Assembly (NCBI GenBank): GCA_950097015.1
Contig: CATNEN010000034.1
Coordinates: 510,501 to 574,500 of the forward strand
From: Macrostomum hystrix
Lineage: Eukaryota; Platyhelminthes; Macrostomidae
Direction: 5' to 3'
Length of the DNA stretch: 64,000 nucleotides
Shown: positions 47,668-58,404 of the stretch, one piece after another
Position numbering within the stretch: the first letter of the stretch is position 1
How the letters are laid out: every line of letters begins with the position of its first letter
Made by a program: the position numbers and the translations under genes
The notes under the pieces: model-generated
Told to the model about the DNA's origin: nothing
The model's input: the letters and a program-made list of their open reading frames with translations, nothing else
Databases searched by the model: none

Positions 47668-47975
47668 TGTCGCTTGGACAACAAACTAATTAGCAGTTTG
47701 GATGGAGTTTATTTAGTGGCAGTGGAAGGAAAAGGTGAGGCAGATAGAAAGGAACATGGACACGCTTGAGGGCACGCTTACACGCTAAGAGAACCTGTAA
47801 CGGAGAGGTGGTCTTGTACATAGATATAAAAGTGGTAAACGCAAATGGATGAGGTCACAGACAATAAATAAGGTTAGCTGCAACTAATGTGTTAAGGGGA
47901 CTAAAAGTACATGAAAACGTAAGACGAAGACGAAGGCCCAAAAGAGGCGAAGAATTGGAGGATTATAATCCGACA
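47668..47975 (-). repeat. 5' LTR of the BEL/Pao element
   Basis: 308 bp, matching the copy at 41399-41706. As the upstream LTR on the minus strand it would hold the promoter. Confidence 0.95.
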
Positions 47976-48330
47976 CTCTCTAATTGGTCAGTTTAGAAAA
48001 GAACTGCCACTCTCTAATTGGTCAGTTTAGAAAAGAACTGTCACTCTCTAATTGGTCAGTTTAGAAAAGAACTGCCACTCTCTAATTGGTCAGTTTAGAA
48101 AAGAACTGCCACTCTCTAATTGGTCAGTTTAGAAAAGAACTGTCACTCTCTAATTGGTCAGTTTAGAAAAGAACTGTCACTCTCTAATTGGTCAGTTTAG
48201 AAAAGAACTGCCACTCTCTAATTGGTCAGTTTAGAAAAGAACTGTCACTCTCTAATTGGTCAGTTTAGAAAAGAACTGTCACTCTCTAATTGGTCAGTTT
48301 AGAAAAGAACTGCCACCTTTTAAATGGTCA
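47976..48330. repeat. 34-bp minisatellite, right part, split by the BEL/Pao insertion
   Basis: About ten copies of the unit seen at 41229-41398; the last copy is diverged. Confidence 0.96.
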
Positions 48331-48904
48331 GCTTTCAAGAGAACGACAACTGTTTGATTGATACCTGTAGCAATGTTCTGCATCGAATTGAGGTTTTTAT
48401 ATTCTATTTGTGACAAAAAATATATATTTCTATCAAAGTTTTTTCTTGATTATTCTTCATTCCAATTCTTAAAACGTTTCTTGAAATTTTCATATCATTA
48501 TGTGGATATTACATGTTGTTCATAATATAATTTATAATGCCTTCAGATTTCTATGAATTTGCTAAGAAAATCTAGCAGTTTTTTTAATAAATATTGCACT
48601 CATTTTTCATTTTTATGTGTCTCTTTTGTACAATCAATTGCGATACAAAGAATAGACAGGAAAATAAAGTTTTTTAATATGCATTTCGCCTAGTTTCTGT
48701 AGCTTCACTTGTAGCTTGTACTTATAAGAGAGTACTTGCAAATAAGATTAAAAGTGCTTTTCATAAAAATGTTGAGTATTATGATATCGAAAAAATAATA
48801 CTTTTTAAAATGGTTAAATGTCTTTCGATCAGTTTTAGGTTGACTGTTCAGAGATAAACGTTTTGTTATTTTAGAGTTCGGGGTTTCCCTGCTCTCCCTA
48901 CAAA
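48331..48904. other. AT-rich upstream flank of the carrier gene
   Basis: No convincing exon. The short first exon of the mitochondrial carrier should lie here or further upstream, but I could not place it. Confidence 0.4.
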
Positions 48905-50690
48905 GGTATTAGCAGTCAATCAGTTAGGGATTATCAGTCTGTCAGTTAGGGATTAAAAGATTAGGGATTAGTCAGCTTGGGATTAGAAGATTAGGGATTT
49001 GTCAGTTTAGGATTAGCAGTCTGTCAGTTAGGGATTCTCAGTCTGTCAGTTAGGGATTATCAGTCTGTCAGTTAGGGATTATCAGTCTGTCAGTTAGGGA
49101 TTATCAGTCTGTCAGTTAGGGATTCTCAGTCTGTCAGTTAGGGATTAGAAGATTAGGGATTAGTCAGTTAGGGATTATCAGTCTGTCAGTTAGGGATTCT
49201 CAGTCTGTCAGTTAGGGATTATCAGTCTGTCAGTTAGGGATTCTCAGTCTGTCAGTTAGGGATTATCAGTCTGTCAGTTAGGGATTATCAGTCTGTCAGT
49301 TAGGGATTCTCAGTCTGTCAGTTAGGGATTATCAGTCTGTCAGTTAGGGATTCTCAGTCTGTCAGTTAGGGATTATCAGTCTGTCAGTTAGGGATTATCA
49401 GTCTGTCAGTTAGGGATTATCAGTCTGTCAGTTTGGGATTATCAGTCTGTCAGTTAGGGATTATCAGTCTGTCAGTTAGGGATTAGCAGTCTGTCAGTTA
49501 GGGATTCTCAGTCTGTCAGTTAGGGATTATCAGTCTGTCAGTTAGGGATTATCAGTCTGTCAGTTAGGGATTCTCAGTCTGTCAGTTAGGGATTCTCAGT
49601 CTGTCAGTTAGGGATTATCAGTCTGTCAGTTAGGGATTATCAGTCTGTCAGTTAGGGATTATCAGTCTGTCAATTAGGGATTATCAGTCTGTCAGTTAGG
49701 GATTATCAGTCTGTCAGTTAGGGATTAGCAGTCTGTCAGTTTGGGATTATCAGTCTGTCAGTTAGGGATTATCAGTCTGTCAGTTAGGGATTAGCAGTCT
49801 GTCAGTTTGGGATTATCAGTCTGTCAGTTAGGGATTATCAGTCTGTCAGTTAGGGATTAGAAGATTAGGGATTAGTCAGTTTGGGATTATCAGTCTGTCA
49901 GTTAGGGATTAGAAGATTAGGGATTAGTCAGTTTGGGATTATCTGTCTGTCAGTTAGGGATTATCAGTCTGTCAGTTAGGGATTAGAAGATTAGGGATTA
50001 GTCAGTTTAGGATTATCAGTCTGTCAGTTAGGGATTATCAGTCTGTCAGTTACGGATTATCAGTCTGTCAGTTAGGGATTATCAGTCTGCCAGTTAGGGA
50101 TTAACAGACTGCCAGTTAGGGATTATCAGTCTGTCAGTTAGGGATTAACAGTCTGTCAGTTAGGGATTATCAGTCTGTCAGTTAGGGATTATCAGTCTGT
50201 CAGTTAGGGATTATCAGTCTGTCAGTTAGGGATTAGCAGTCTGTCAGTTTGGGATTATCAGTCTGTCAGTTAGGGATTAGCAGTCTGTCAGTTAGGGATT
50301 AGCAGTCTGTCAGTTTGGGATTATCAGTCTGTCAGTTAGGGATTATCAGTCTGTCAGTTAGGGATTAGAAGATTAGGGATTAGTCAGTTTGGGATTATCA
50401 GTCTGTCAGTTAGGGATTAGAAGATTAGGGATTAGTCAGTTTGGGATTATCTGTCTGTCAGTTAGGGATTATCAGTCTGTCAGTTAGGGATTAGAAGATT
50501 AGGGATTAGTCAGTTTAGGATTATCAGTCTGTCAGTTAGGGATTATCAGTCTGTCAGTTACGGATTATCAGTCTGTCAGTTAGGGATTATCAGTCTGCCA
50601 GTTAGGGATTAACAGACTGCCAGTTAGGGATTATCAGTCTGTCAGTTAGGGATTAACAGACTGCCATTTAAGGATTAGCGCTAATCCGTC
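48905..50690. repeat. 22-bp minisatellite in carrier intron, with 508-bp higher-order duplication
   Basis: About 80 units of GTTAGGGATTATCAGTCTGTCA; each carries one TTAGGG. Variant units (TTACGGA at 50051 and 50559; ATCTGTCTG at 49941 and 50449) recur exactly 508 bp apart, so a block of about 0.4-0.5 kb has been duplicated. The array ends within about 50 bp of the acceptor at 50706. Confidence 0.96.
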
Positions 50691-50706
50691 CGCCCGCATT
50701 TTCCAG

Positions 50707-52047
50707 GCCGATCGGCAGGAGAGCGACTGGGTCCGGGTGGGCCTGGCCGGCTGCTCCAACCTCACAGCGGCGGTGGCCACCAACCCTATCGATGTGGTGA
50801 AGATCCGCCTGCAGATCCAGGGCGAGGCGGCCAATCGGACCAGCAGCGCCCGCTACGCCGGCTTCCTGCGCGGCCTGGCCACCATCGTCAGGAACGAAGG
50901 CGCTCGCGGCCTCTACAAAGGCGTCGTGCCCTCCATGATGCGCGACGGCGGCTACGGGGCTATTCGAGTCGGCCTGTACGAACCTGTTAAGCGGCTATTC
51001 GGCGAGACAGATCCGGCCAATTTCTCATTGTGGAAGAAGATCTGTTCAGGCGCCGTCACCGGCTCACTGGGCAGCGCCATTGCTACGCCAACTGATCTGG
51101 TCAAGGTGCGAATGCAGGCGTTTGAAGCCGGGGCCAGGTATAGCGGCACCTGGCACGCCTTTGTTAGCATCTACTCCGAGGGCGGCCTGACGGCCCTGTA
51201 CAAAGGCATCGGACCCACCGTGGCCCGGGCGGCTGTGGTCACGGCCACTCAGGTCAGCGAGCGATTCTCCGTTTATTTTTAGAAGTTAAGGGCGCGGGGT
51301 TAGCTGAGGCCAAATCGAACCAGAATTTCAGTTAGGTGAGAATTGGGTCAAAAGATTCCTACGTCTGATTTTTAGTCTGGGTTTAGTCTGATTTAGGTCA
51401 GGTAGAAGTAGGGTTTAGTCTGATTTAGGTGAGGTCGAAGTAGGGTTTAGTCTAATTTAGGTCAGGTAGAAGTAGGGTTTGGTCTGATTTAGGTCAGGTC
51501 GAAGTAGGGTTTAGTCTGATTTAGGTCAGGTAGAAGTAGGGTTTAGTCTAATTTAGGTCAGGTAGAAGTAGGGTTTGGTCTGATTTAGGTCAGGTCAAAG
51601 TAGGGTTTAGTCTGATTTAGGTCAGGTCTATGGTGAATCTGATTAAACCTAATGTGAGTTATTCCCCACAGCTACGCGTGCATAACTGATCCCGCTCAGG
51701 TTCCGTCCTACGATCACTTCAAGCACAGCATGCTTAGCCGCGGCCTGCTAAAAGAAGGCCTGGCCTTACACTTTCTAGCCAGCATGTTCGCTGGCCTGAT
51801 GTGCGCCATTACAACTTCGCCACTGGACGTTGTGAAGACTCGGGTGATGAATCAGCAGACTGTGGGCCACCGAGGTGCTGTCTACGCCAATGCTTTCGCC
51901 TGCGCCTCCGCAGCCGTCCAATCCGAGGGCCTTCGCGGCCTCTATAAAGGATTCGTGCCCAATTGGATGCGAATCGGGCCGCACACTGTCATCACATTCA
52001 TGATCTTTGAGCAGCTCAGAAAATTGGTCGGTATTAGGCCTATCTAG
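50707..52047 (+). CDS. mitochondrial carrier (SLC25), uncoupling-protein / ucpB-like, 5' exon not seen
   Basis: An inner-mitochondrial-membrane transporter; the substrate is not decided by sequence. Exons 50707-51252 and 51700-52047 join in phase 0 and give 297 residues, almost the full SLC25 length of about 300. All three carrier signatures are present: PIDVVKIR (first repeat), PTDLVKVR (second) and PLDVVKTR (third). Each repeat has its G-LYKG motif (GLYKGVVP, ALYKGIGP, GLYKGFVP). The segments VARAAVVTATQVPSYDH and PNWMRIGPHTVITF resemble the UCP-like group that includes Dictyostelium ucpB, more than vertebrate UCP1-3 (from memory). Sequence begins at an acceptor (TTTTCCAG) without a Met, so a short first exon is missing. 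Introns on both sides hold minisatellites. Confidence 0.92.
51370..51625. repeat. 32-bp minisatellite in carrier intron
   Basis: About eight copies of a 32-bp unit containing GATTTAGGTCAGGTCGAAGT, lying between the donor at 51253 and the acceptor at 51699. Confidence 0.93.
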
Positions 52048-52754
52048 GTACAATCCTGCTCTGAGGTATTCTCTGTCCATTGTGTGTGTCTGTTAGTGTC
52101 ACTTATGGATCTGTGTTATCCTGATTGGAATATGATCATACGATTTCGAGCTTTTTTGCTCATTATGAATTTCCTACGCTTCTTTTATGGCCGATATGTA
52201 TCGAAACTAACCAGCGCTACATATTTTTAATTATTTTCGTCATCGAACAATAAATAGGAAGTTCCTTCGCTTCTCTACTGACAGTAGTGTTTTGATGCTT
52301 ATGAAAATGTACTTTTCTTGTTAACTTTTTAGCAATTAATTGATTCGATCCGATTTTTTACATCGAGTAACAAATTTGCTGGCAATTTCCTGTCTACCTG
52401 ACAGATGGCAGGAAGACTGCAATACAATTATGCGGATTATTCGATGCCTACTGGATAACCCAGCAGGGATACATGATTTCCAGCCTGTTTCTCTTATTGC
52501 GAAGATGACTATTTTATTGATTTGCACTTTCTTGGCTTATCAGAACTGTTGATCTTCTTGCGTGCGGCGAAATATCTTTGCTTATTGCCAGAATGTAAGA
52601 AGCTTGCAATTTATTCCGCGTTGTCAGATAGAGGATAAATAAATTATGAATTAGGATTTTTTATTTGAATTTTGAAATTTACGAAATTTAAGCATTTGAA
52701 TTTGCTGTTGAATCTTTTGTTCTCCTATCAACTCACATGTTGACTCGATCCCGT
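52048..52754. other. carrier 3' flank, no other gene
   Basis: AT-rich sequence that presumably includes the carrier 3' untranslated region. Nothing else is recognised. Confidence 0.45.
52249..52254 (+). other. poly(A) signal of the carrier gene
   Basis: AATAAA lies about 200 bases after the stop codon. Confidence 0.5.
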
Positions 52755-53095
52755 CACATAGGATAATCCACTGTCCCATCAGATCCTCAGGTCAATCCAC
52801 TGTCCCATCAGATCCTCAATCCACTATCCCATCAGATCCTCAGATCAATCCACTATCCCATCAGATCTTCAGGTTAATCCACTGTCCCATCAGATCCTCA
52901 GATCAATCCACTATCCCATCAGATCCTCAGGATTATCCACTGTCCCATCAGATCCTCAATCCACTATCCCATCAGATCCTCAGGATGATCCACTGTCCCA
53001 TCAGATCCTCAATCCACTATCCCATCAGATCCTCAATCCACTATCCCATCAGATCCTCTGGATGATCCACTGTCCCATCTGATCCTGAGGTTTAA
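52755..53095. repeat. 24-30-bp minisatellite upstream of the DUSP11-like gene
   Basis: Units of ATCCACTGTCCCATCAGATC followed by CTCA with or without GG(A/T)TA. About 13 copies of alternating length. Confidence 0.93.
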
Positions 53096-53203
53096 TAAAT
53101 CATCTTATCAGGTTGGTATATGTGAAATAGCTGAGATGCTCGAGAGTAAATTGTTAGTAGCTGATTAATAACTGAGTAAAGTTTGACACGCAGTTTATCA
53201 TTG

Positions 53204-53215
53204 TTCTGTTTTCAG
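53204..53215 (+). promoter_or_regulatory. splice acceptor just upstream of the DUSP11-like start (possible trans-splice site)
   Basis: TTCTGTTTTCAG ends at 53215, leaving a 25-base leader before ATG 53241. It is either a 5' untranslated intron acceptor or a spliced-leader addition site; no upstream exon was recognised. Confidence 0.5.
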
Positions 53216-53240
53216 CGTGCGGGCTTGAAGAATCGGACAG

Positions 53241-56200
53241 ATGCCGAAAATTCCAGACAGGTATAATAAATCATCGACTGCTAATTGTTGGAATTCAGCT
53301 AACCGAGAGTGGAGCATTTAAAGCGGCTATTGTTAATGACGCATTTCAGATGGGACGATTATAACCCTTTCTCTCAGGTGATGATTGACACCAAATTCCT
53401 GGCTATCAAAGTGCCGCTAAGTCAGGTAAGCGCTGATTAATCTCAATTAATGATCAGTATCCATTAGTCTCAATTTAGGAATCTTTTAATTTGTTTAATT
53501 ATGAAACTGCAGAATTTTGTTGCCAACATGCCGGCCGAGAAGCAGTTTACGCCTAGCAACCTGGTGCTGCGTTGCAGACAGATGGGCATTCGCCTGGGCC
53601 TCGTTGTGGACCTCACTTTCACCACTAGATACTATAATCCCCAGGTGGGAGATTGTTGACTAGATGCTGCTGTGAATTATTCAGCATTTCATTTTTTATA
53701 CGCTTTCGGTCCTAAAACTTTTGATATATTGACTTCGGCTTTTTAGTTCAAAGCGGGGTCTGGTTTGGGATTTGGAGTGGAATCTGGTTTGGGATTTAGA
53801 GTGGAATCTGGTTTGGGATTTAGAGTGGGATCTGGTTTGGGATTAAGAGTGGGATCTGGTTTGGGATTTAGAGTGGAATCTGGTTTGGGATTTAGAGTGG
53901 GGTCTGGTTTGGGATTAAGAGTGGAATCTGGTTTGGGATTTAGAGTGGGATCTGGTTTGGGATTAAGAGTGGGATCTGGTTTGGGATTTAGAGTGGAATC
54001 TTGTTTGGGATTTAGAGTGGGGTCTTGTTTGGGATTGAGAGTGGGATCTGGTTTGGGATTAAGAGTGGGATCTGGTTTGGGATTTAGAGTGGAATCTGGT
54101 TTGGGATTTAGATTGGGATCTGGTTTGGGATTAAGAGTGGGATCTGGTTTGGGATTAAGAGTGGGATCTGGTTTGGGATTAAGAGTGGGGTCTGGTTTGG
54201 GATTAAGAGTGGGATCTGGTTTGGGATTAAGAGTGGGGTCTGGTTTGGGATTAAGAGTGGAATCTGGTTTGGGATTTAGAGTGGGGTCTTGTTTGGGATT
54301 TAGAGTGGGGTCTTGTTTGGGATTTAGAGTGGGGTCTTGTTTGGGATTTAGAGTGGGGTCTTGTTTGGGATTTAGAGTGGGGTCTTGTTTGGGATTGAGA
54401 GTGGGATCTGGTTTGGGATTAAGAGTGGGATCTGGTTTGGGATTTAGAGTGGAATCTGGTTTGGGATTTAGAGTGGGGTCTTGTTTGGGATTTAGAGTGG
54501 GGTCTTGTTTGGGATTGAGAGTGGGATCTGGTTTGGGATTAAGAGTGGGATCTGGTTTGGGATTTAGAGTGGGGTCTTGTTTGGGATTTAGAGTGGGGTC
54601 TTGTTTGGGATTTTGAGTGGGGTCTTGTTTGGGATTTAGAGTGGGGTCTTGTTTGGGATTTAGAGTGGGGTCTTGTTTGGGATTGAGAGTGGGATCTGGT
54701 TTGGGATTAAGAGTGGGATCTGGTTTGGGATTTAGAGTGGAATCTGGTTTGGGATTTAGATTGGGATCTGGTTTGGGATTAAGAGTGGGATCTGGTTTGG
54801 GATTAAGAGTGGGATCTGGTTTGGGATTAAGAGTGGAATCTGGTTTGGGATTTAGAGTGGAATCTGGTTTGGGATTAAGAGTGGGATCTGGTTTGGGATT
54901 TAGAGTGGGATCTGGTTTGGGATTTAGAGTGGAATCTGGTTTGGGATTTAGATTGGGATCTGGTTTGGGATTAAGAGTGGGATCTGGTTTGGGATTAAGA
55001 GTGGAATCTGGTTTGGGATTTAGAGTGGGGCCTGGTTTTGGATTAAGAGTGGGATCTGGTTTGGGATTTAGAGTGGGATCTGGTTTGGGATTTAGAGTGG
55101 GATCTGGTTTGGGATTTAGAGTGGAATCTGGTTTGGGATTAAGAGTGGGATCTGGTTTGGGATTTAGAGTGGGGTCTGGTTTGGGATTGAGAGGGATCTG
55201 GTTTGGGATTTAGAGTGGGGTCTGGTTTGGGATTAAGAGTGGGATCTGTTTTGGGATGATTTGCTACACCCGAGTCGCCTGGATTCCCCAAGTTCATTTT
55301 TCCAACCGTTTGTTCCCTAACTCAGGAGTTCACCAGTCAAGGCATTCTGTACGAGAAGATTTTTGTAGAGGGCCACAGCGTCCCGGATAGGAATTGCGTG
55401 AACAAGTAAATAGCAGCTTTTGTTTTGCCTCTTAAACAGATTTTTTGAGTAGGAATTTTTCTGTTGGGCTCTGATTGCTTCTTCAAATATCCCAATTTTA
55501 TTGTCGCGTTCCAGGTTCAAGGCAGTCGTCAATGAGTTTAGGATGGCCTCACCTGGTTAGCGCGCTTTCAGCATTGTTGATTTGGATATCTTTGTGTCAT
55601 ACAAATCGTGACGTCAAAGCCTAACAGAATCCCTTCTGAAGGCCTCAAATAATCCCTTCTCATAGCCTTGAATAATCCCTTCTCATAGCCTTGAATAATC
55701 CCTTCTCAAAGCCTTGAATAATCCCTTCTTAAACCCCTTGAATAATCCCTTCTCAAAGCCTTTGAATAATTCCTTCTCAACCCCTTGAATAATTCCTTCT
55801 CAAACCCTTGAATAATTCCTTCTCAAAGCCTAACAGAATCCCTTCTCAACCCCTTGAATAATCCCTTCTCAAAGCCTTTGAATAATTCCTTCTCAAAGCC
55901 TAACAGAATCCCTTCTCAACCCCTTGAATAATCCCTTCTCAAAGCCTTTGAATTATTCCTTCTCAAAGCCTAACAGAATCCCTTCTCAACCCCTTGAATA
56001 ATCCCTTCTCAAAGCCTTTTGAATAATTCCTTCTGAAAGCCTAACAGAATCCCTTCTCAACCCCTTGAATAATCCCTTCTCAAAGCCTTTGAATAATTCC
56101 TTCTCAAAGCCTAACAGAATCCCTTCTCAACCCCTTGAATAATCCCTTCTCAAAGCCTTTGAATAATTCCTTCTCAAAGCCTGACAGAATCCCTTCTCAA

Positions 56201-57018
56201 CCCCTTGAATAATCCCTTTTCAAAGCCTGAAGTTATCCCTACTCCAACTGTAGCAGAATCCTATCTCAGCTTATCGCAAACACTCCTTCAGACTGTGTAG
56301 TGGCAGTCCACTGCACACATGGCGTGAATCGCACTGGCTACATGATCTGTCGCTACCTAATCGACGTTGACGGCTGGCCCGCCGAGCTGGCTATATCCAA
56401 ATTTGGCGAAGCTCGCGGCTTCCCCATCGAGCGGGAGAACTACCTGGACGATTTGCGCTCCTATGTGGCCAAGGTGAGTTGCTGTTGCTATTAATAAAAA
56501 TATATATTAGCAACGGTAGCTTGAGTTCGAATTCGTGCCTAAAACAGGCAACCGACTCCCAGGCAGCAGGCGAACGTGTTGAGCTCAGCGACGTCGCCAC
56601 CCTCGAAGTTGAGGGCGGTGGCAATGGCGGGAAGTGGCAGCAACATCAGCAGCGTCAATGGAATCATCATCGGGTCTCCGGCCAGATGCCGCGTCACCCT
56701 TATCATCAGCAGCCGCGACAATGGGTTAGACACGACTACCAAGTCTACAACCATTACTACGCTGACTATGGAAACCAGTTTTATTACGGTGTCCATGGCA
56801 ACTACTATGCCAATCAGCATCCTGATGGTAGGCATGGCTACGGAAATAACAGCCGTCAGCAGCATCGCCCGCGTCACCAACATAGACATCAGCAGCAGCA
56901 GCAGCAGTATCATCAACATCATCGTCAGCATCAACATGATCCTCAGCCGCAGCAACAGCAGCAGCAGCAGCAACAGAATCTGCATCATAAAAAACATCAG
57001 CAGCAGCAGAAATCTTAA
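53241..57018 (+). CDS. DUSP11: RNA/RNP complex-1-interacting phosphatase, DUSP11-like, with Gln/His-rich tail
   Basis: DUSP11 removes 5' phosphates from RNA, chiefly triphosphates, in the nucleus (family knowledge). Seven exons: 53241-53260, 53350-53425, 53513-53644, 55326-55405, 55515-55555, 56292-56473 and 56548-57018. All are GT/AG with consistent phases, totalling 333 residues. The protein starts MPKIPDRWDDY, like vertebrate DUSP11 (MPRIPDRW). The active-site P-loop HCTHGVNRTG has Cys124 and Arg130; YEKIFVEGHSVPD and YLIDVDGW are further family matches. From about residue 178 the last exon is low complexity, rich in Gln, His and Tyr, ending in poly-Gln and KKHQQQQKS. Introns 3 and 5 are filled by minisatellites. 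Exons 4-5 are short but phase-consistent. Confidence 0.95.
53757..55255. repeat. 24-bp minisatellite in intron 3 of the DUSP11-like gene
   Basis: About 62 copies of GGGATTTAGAGTGGGATCTG plus GTTT. The unit is a multiple of three, so an 8-residue repeat frame is open for 283 codons and then 198, without gene support. The variant TTTAGATTGGG at 54111 and 54759 shows a 648-bp (27-unit) higher-order spacing. Confidence 0.97.
55622..56235. repeat. compound minisatellite in intron 5 of the DUSP11-like gene
   Basis: Units of AATCCCTTCTCAAAGCC type of about 23-28 bp, organised in the 3' half into a roughly 80-bp composite (AAGCCTAACAG, then CAACCCCTTGA, then AAGCCTTTGA) repeated about six times. Confidence 0.93.
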
Positions 57019-57312
57019 GCAGAAAAGGCAAATGATAACATATTGTTTAGCATGGGCGCTGATTTACAGTCTCATTTGAGTGTTTCATTTAATTTTTTCT
57101 TTTTAACTAACAGGCTTTGAAACACAGGTTCTGGTTATTATTTGTTCGTCGTCTGTCCCTACTCCGATCAACATTCATAGATGCCCTTTGATTTATTGAG
57201 AGCGAAATTGAGCCGCTGTTTTGTTATTCACCTATACTAAATCCCTGAGGTCTTATTTATTCGAAAGCTTATTTTGTGCTTATGGTTTAGAGTTTTTTAC
57301 TAAGCGTGGTTA

Positions 57313-57318
57313 AATAAA
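57313..57318 (+). other. poly(A) signal of the DUSP11-like gene
   Basis: AATAAA lies about 295 bases after the stop codon. Confidence 0.5.
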
Positions 57319-57479
57319 TCGGCTTGGTTTGGCAACAGAATTATTAACTGGCATCTGTGCGTCAAAAATTACTCAATGCGTCAAAATTAAAGTTTGGCAA
57401 ACAACAGCTTCTTTTATATCCTGAAATTTGTGTCTTCTTCTCCTTCTACCCTGTCTCCATTTCCCTCCCATTACCTATC

Positions 57480-57990
57480 TCCTGTCTCTCCCTCTCTACC
57501 TGTCTACTCTCTACCTTTCTCCCTTTATCTACCTATCTCTCTCTACCTGTCTTCCTCTCAACCTGTCTCCCTCTCTACCTACCTTCCTCTCTACCCGTCT
57601 CCCTCTCCACCTACTTTCCTCTCTACCCGACTCCCTCACTATACCTGTCTCCCTCTCTACCTACCTTCCTCTCTACCCGTCTCCCTCTATACCTGTCTCC
57701 CTCTCTACCTACCTTCCTCTCTACCCGTCTCCCTCTCTACCTACTTTCCTCTCTACCCGACTCCCTCACTATACCTGTCTCCCTCTCTACCTACCTTCCT
57801 CTCTACCCGTCTCCCTCTCTACCTACCTTCCTCTCTACCCGTCTCCCTCCCTCTACCTGTCCCTCTCTCTACCTGTCTTTCTCCCTCTACCTGTCTCTCT
57901 CTCTACCGGTCTCTCTCCCTACCTGTCTCTCTCTCTACCTGTCTTCCCACCTCTACCTGTCTGTCTCTCTGTTTTTCCGTATTCCCTGAT
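57480..57990. repeat. CT-rich minisatellite (CTCTCTACCTGTCTCC)
   Basis: Pyrimidine-rich units of CTACCTGTCTCCCTCT and CTACCTACCTTCCTCT, partly in a composite of about 120 bp. Several frames stay open; none is a gene. Confidence 0.93.
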
Positions 57991-58404
57991 TCCACACTGT
58001 TCGGCTATCTCCCTACCTATCTCAGGTCTTGCTGCCTCCCTTCACCCTTCACTCTCATTGTATCTGTGTTTCATGCTTCTCGTTAGAATCCTCATCGGTC
58101 AAGGCTCCCTTACGGCATTTTGGAATGCAAGTTCGGACTGCCCTCAGTCCAGCCGATGATGACTAATCGCACCGTGAAGCGGCAATGCACGCGGTTTCGA
58201 ATTTCGCCTGCAATTTAGCTGTCAGCCGTAGGCTCTGACTTTGACATGACTTGCCTGGAAAATTCCTTTGAAATACGCTAAGAGGACCAAATATGGCCAT
58301 CCAGCAGACTTTATCCTTCACTCGCCGATGCCTGTTTGCTGATTCTAAATCAACTTACAGCCGCGCGCACCCATCTGCGGGGTCATTCGGGTGCGTGCTG
58401 GCTC
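57991..58404. other. non-coding stretch between two minisatellites
   Basis: Unique sequence. A weak B-box-like GGTTTCGAATTTC near 58,190 is not enough to call a SINE. Confidence 0.4.

Larger units (their letters stand above)
41399..47975 (-). mobile_element. BEL/Pao LTR retrotransposon, complete
   Basis: The element is 6,577 bp with two 308-bp LTRs that look identical base for base, TG...CA ends and a 5-bp target duplication CTCTC (41394-41398 and 47976-47980). It encodes one uninterrupted 1,903-residue Gag-Pol on the minus strand. Identical LTRs and an intact frame mean a recent insertion. It lies inside the 34-bp minisatellite and cuts it in two. There is no separate env-like frame. Confidence 0.97.

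Noticed and set aside
41873-47689. Many plus-strand frames opposite the BEL/Pao polyprotein
   Set aside because: Antisense shadows of a GC-rich coding frame.
53765-55213. Gly/Leu/Arg octapeptide repeat protein
   Set aside because: It lies between phase-matched exons 3 and 4 of the DUSP11-like gene and is a 24-bp intronic minisatellite.
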